64,000 nt of DNA from Limiplasma sp034927815 (lineage in GTDB: Bacteria; Bacillota; Clostridia; Christensenellales; Aristaeellaceae): NCBI GenBank assembly GCA_034927815.1, contig JAYFPK010000020.1, positions 62,001 through 126,000 of the forward strand, in the 5' to 3' direction. This document shows, piece after piece, positions 61,783 to 64,000 of the stretch; position 1 is the first letter of the stretch; each line of letters opens with the position of its first letter. Both the position numbers and the translations under genes were made by a program. The notes beneath the pieces are model-generated. The model was not told the origin of the DNA, did no database searches, and was given only the letters and a program-made list of their open reading frames with translations.

Positions 61783-62448
61783 ATGTCTATACGAATCCTG
61801 CTTGCCGAGGACGACGAGCATATCCGCGATACGGTCAAGGCCTTCCTATCCGAGGCAGGATATCAGGTGGACGCCTGTCCAGACGGCGACGAAGCCCACG
61901 CCAAATTTTATGAGACCCCCTATCAGCTTGTCATTTTGGACATCATGCTGCCGGGAATGAACGGGCATGAGCTTTTGCGGGAGTTTCGCAAGAGGAACAA
62001 TACCCCTGTTCTGATGATGACCGCCCTTTCCGATGAGGCAAATCAAATCAGGGCATTTGACGCGGAAGCGGATGACTATGTGACAAAGCCGTTCAAGATT
62101 CAGCTTCTGCTGAAGCGCGTGGAAGCCCTGCTCCGGCGTAGCGGCGCACTGGCCAAGGAAATCCACCATGGCAAGCTCACGCTTCTGCCGGAGCATTTCA
62201 AGGCCCTTTACGGTGGCCAGGAGTTGGCCCTGACCCTTAAAGAGTTTGAAATCCTTCTGCTATTGGCGAAGAACAGGGACAGGACGCTCTCCCATGAAAT
62301 CATCCTGTCCCGGATATGGGGGTATGGCTTTGACGGTGACGGCAGCACCGTGCATACCCACATCAAAAACCTGCGGGCGAAGCTGCCTGAGAATATGATC
62401 AAGACGGTTCGGGGCGTAGGGTACCGGTTGGAGGGGAGATCTGAATGA
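61783..62448 (+). CDS. vanR: VanR-type response regulator (VanB type)
   Basis: A 221-residue OmpR/PhoB-type response regulator. ATG 61783 follows GGGGGAGGG. The receiver domain has LAEDDEHIRD, phospho-acceptor Asp53 (ILDIMLPGMNGHELLREF) and Lys102 (YVTKPF). The winged helix in the C-terminal half reads LTLKEFEILLLLAKNRDRTLSHEIILSRIWG and HIKNLRAKLPENMIKTVRGVGYRLE. From memory it closely follows VanR(B) along its whole length, more than it follows general OmpR proteins. The sensor gene overlaps by 4 bases. It would activate the resistance genes if these lie beyond the window. Confidence 0.85.
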   Translation: MSIRILLAEDDEHIRDTVKAFLSEAGYQVDACPDGDEAHAKFYETPYQLVILDIMLPGMNGHELLREFRKRNNTPVLMMTALSDEANQIRAFDAEADDYVTKPFKIQLLLKRVEALLRRSGALAKEIHHGKLTLLPEHFKALYGGQELALTLKEFEILLLLAKNRDRTLSHEIILSRIWGYGFDGDGSTVHTHIKNLRAKLPENMIKTVRGVGYRLEGRSE

Positions 62449-63779
62449 AAAAGCATGGGATTTTCATGAAGGTATTTACCTACACGGTAATTGCCATATT
62501 ACTGCTTGTCAGCGTGATGGCGGTACTGTTTTCGGGGCAATTCATGTTGCTCTACAGAACATTGCAGGTCCGCGAAATAGTAGCTTCTTATGAACCTTTG
62601 GTACGGCGGATTCAAACAGGCAACCACAATAGCATTGCCGCAATGGCGCAACGCTTTCATGAAAACAACCAATCGTTTGAATTCCTCGTTGTGGATGATA
62701 ACGGCAATCCCATATATGCCACAGCGAACGCTAATACAGCAGACAATTTTGGCGGCGACTTTTTCTATGTCGTGCATAAGGATACGGACTTCTCTATCAT
62801 TGCCCAAAACAGGACGGGGCTGGAATCTCTTTATCGTGATTTGGCGGTTAGGGTATTTGCTGTATTTGCTGTAATGCTTGCGCTCAGCCTTTTTTGCGCG
62901 TACGTTTTTGCGAGGCAAATAACGAAACCAATCAGTCAACTTGTCCATAGCGCCGGGAGAATGGCAGATCTTGAAGAAGTCCCGCCGCCGGCAGAACGTA
63001 AAGACGAGCTTGGCGTATTGGCTCATGACATTTATTTCATGTACGAAAAACTGAAAAAAACCATATCCCAATTAGAAGATGAAATTTTGCGTGTGCGTGA
63101 GTTGGAAGAAACGCAGCTGTATTTCTTCTCGGCCGCGTCCCATGAGCTAAAAACGCCCATCGCGGCCACCAGCGTTCTGCTGGAGGGAATGCTTGAAAAT
63201 GTAGGGGATTACAAGGACCACCCCAAATACTTGCGGGAATGCGTAAAGCTGATGGACGCCCAGGGCGAGGTCATTTCCGAAATTCTGGAGATTGTCAATT
63301 TGAGCAACGGAAAGATCGTACCCGTCTCTGAAAAGCTGGATATCGGGCGTACGGTTGCCGGGATGCTGCCTGACTTTCGGATTATGGCCGAAGCAAAGGC
63401 TCAGCGCATTGTGGCTGAGCTGCCCCAGGAGCAAATTTGCCTTGCCGACCCAAACATGCTCCAAAAGGCGCTTTCCAACGTGCTGCTCAACGCGGTGCAG
63501 AATACGCCTGAAGGCGGCGAAATTCGGATATGGATCGAGCCTGGGGCTGCAGGCTTCCGCCTTTGCGTACTCAATACGGGGGTGAGGATTGAAGCCTCGG
63601 CTCTGGCGAAGCTGTTTGATCCCTTCTACCGGGAGGATCAGGCGCGGAGCCGGAAAAGTGGAGGCCGCGGCCTGGGGCTGACCATCGTGCGGAAAGCCCT
63701 GGACGCCATGAACATTGAGTTCGCTTTGGAAAACGCCCCGGAGGGTGTTCTGTTTTGGATGGAATTGCCGAAGGGCTAA
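62445..63779 (+). CDS. vanS: VanS-type sensor histidine kinase (VanB type)
   Basis: A 444-residue membrane histidine kinase overlapping vanR (62445-62448). Helices are at residues about 11-32 and 137-157 with an outer sensor loop between them, then a HAMP-like region. The H-box is FSAASHELKTPIAATSVLLEGM (His233), and the ATPase part has NVLLNAVQNTPEGGEI (N-box) and GGRGLGLTIVRKALDAM (G-boxes). The catalytic half closely resembles VanS(B) as I recall it. VanB-type kinases respond to vancomycin. A terminator follows directly. Drug specificity is inferred from similarity. Confidence 0.85.
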   Translation: MKKHGIFMKVFTYTVIAILLLVSVMAVLFSGQFMLLYRTLQVREIVASYEPLVRRIQTGNHNSIAAMAQRFHENNQSFEFLVVDDNGNPIYATANANTADNFGGDFFYVVHKDTDFSIIAQNRTGLESLYRDLAVRVFAVFAVMLALSLFCAYVFARQITKPISQLVHSAGRMADLEEVPPPAERKDELGVLAHDIYFMYEKLKKTISQLEDEILRVRELEETQLYFFSAASHELKTPIAATSVLLEGMLENVGDYKDHPKYLRECVKLMDAQGEVISEILEIVNLSNGKIVPVSEKLDIGRTVAGMLPDFRIMAEAKAQRIVAELPQEQICLADPNMLQKALSNVLLNAVQNTPEGGEIRIWIEPGAAGFRLCVLNTGVRIEASALAKLFDPFYREDQARSRKSGGRGLGLTIVRKALDAMNIEFALENAPEGVLFWMELPKG

Positions 63780-63800
63780 GCAACCGCAACAAATCACTTT

Positions 63801-63832
63801 GACCGACAGGAAAAACCCTGCCGGTCTTTTTC
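63801..63832 (+). terminator. Terminator after vanS
   Basis: GACCGACAGG (63801-63810) and CCTGCCGGTC (63817-63826) pair with one mismatch and are followed by T5. Confidence 0.8.
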
Positions 63833-63948
63833 GTTTTGACCGCTTTGCGTTGACTGCTCCAGACAAACTACAGGCTTGCTACAGGGGAAAGACAGATTGA
63901 TCCTCTATCATCAGACTGTAATGATTGGGAGAGAAAGAAGGGAAAACG

Positions 63949-64000
63949 ATGGATTTCAGGAATCGCAACGGTTCACGCGCTGGGAAAAAGCCTTTTCGTT
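63949..64000 (+). CDS. Start of an unidentified gene, cut by the window edge
   Basis: ATG 63949 follows a GAAAGAAGGG site (about 63933-63942). The first residues are MDFRNRNGSRAGKKPFR, basic as in many N-terminal cytoplasmic tails of membrane proteins; only 17 codons are present. In vanB clusters vanY follows vanS at this place, so this may be the vanY homologue, but the fragment alone cannot show it. Confidence 0.45.
   Translation, partial: MDFRNRNGSRAGKKPFR

Overview
The window looks like a chromosomal segment of a GC-rich, spore-forming, anaerobic gut Firmicute of class Clostridia. The grounds are: a Gin/CsfB-type sigma-G inhibitor, a DUF4364 protein, FeoA/FeoB with the Cys-rich Feo partner of Clostridia, an anaerobic NrdG activase, consensus sigma-A promoters with 17-bp spacers, strong AGGAGG-type ribosome binding sites, frequent TTG/GTG starts and many stop/start overlaps of the ATGA type. 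Family names come from recognising protein sequences by eye, not from database searches.

Layout. 1-8.2 kb: 5' part of recD2 (minus strand, cut by the left edge), two proteins of unknown role, an ABC exporter overlapping a GNAT-phosphomannose isomerase fusion, a second GNAT and an aromatic-acid-exporter-like membrane protein. 8.4-13.4 kb: a P-loop kinase, a Mef-like MFS pump behind a short leader peptide and attenuator, and a polar amino acid ABC importer behind a structured leader. 13.4-19.5 kb: a candidate structured RNA and four secreted proteins of unknown role, the last (926 aa) with an internal duplication. 19.5-27.1 kb: nitroreductase, an autoregulated MerR/GyrI-type regulator, upp, a VOC protein, the peroxide unit perR-katA-DUF454, sfsA and a YcaQ-like glycosylase. 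27.2-34 kb: a repeat element, an MGT-type glycosyltransferase, feoA-feoB-Cys-rich partner, nrdG, an asparaginase and bacterioferritin, an iron/anaerobiosis neighbourhood. 34-41.4 kb: an unusual protein joining a P-loop-less KaiC-like domain to a PPDK ATP-grasp domain, a YyaL/SSP411 protein, a multidrug-type ABC exporter behind an attenuator-like leader, and a GNAT. 41.5-54.2 kb: glyS, a larger copy of the repeat, an MFS transporter with a GDPD, greA-lysS behind a long structured leader, several small regulators, and dnaA with DnaA boxes but no dnaN.

54.4-56.4 kb is an ECF sigma/anti-sigma-like pair. From about 56.4 kb the sequence becomes less GC-rich and gene-poor, with tandem 11-bp repeats, an ABC-2-like ATPase/permease pair and a broken XRE regulator. 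It ends in a VanB-type vanR-vanS pair, a terminator and the first codons of another gene. This right end reads as accessory DNA that may continue into a glycopeptide-resistance cluster.

The window is rich in probable antibiotic-response parts: a macrolide-type leader with an MFS pump, an ABC exporter with alternative leader helices, an MGT-type glycosyltransferase, and VanR/VanS. Three small RNA-level controls (near 9.05, 13.5 and 39.0 kb) are the most novel-looking signals.
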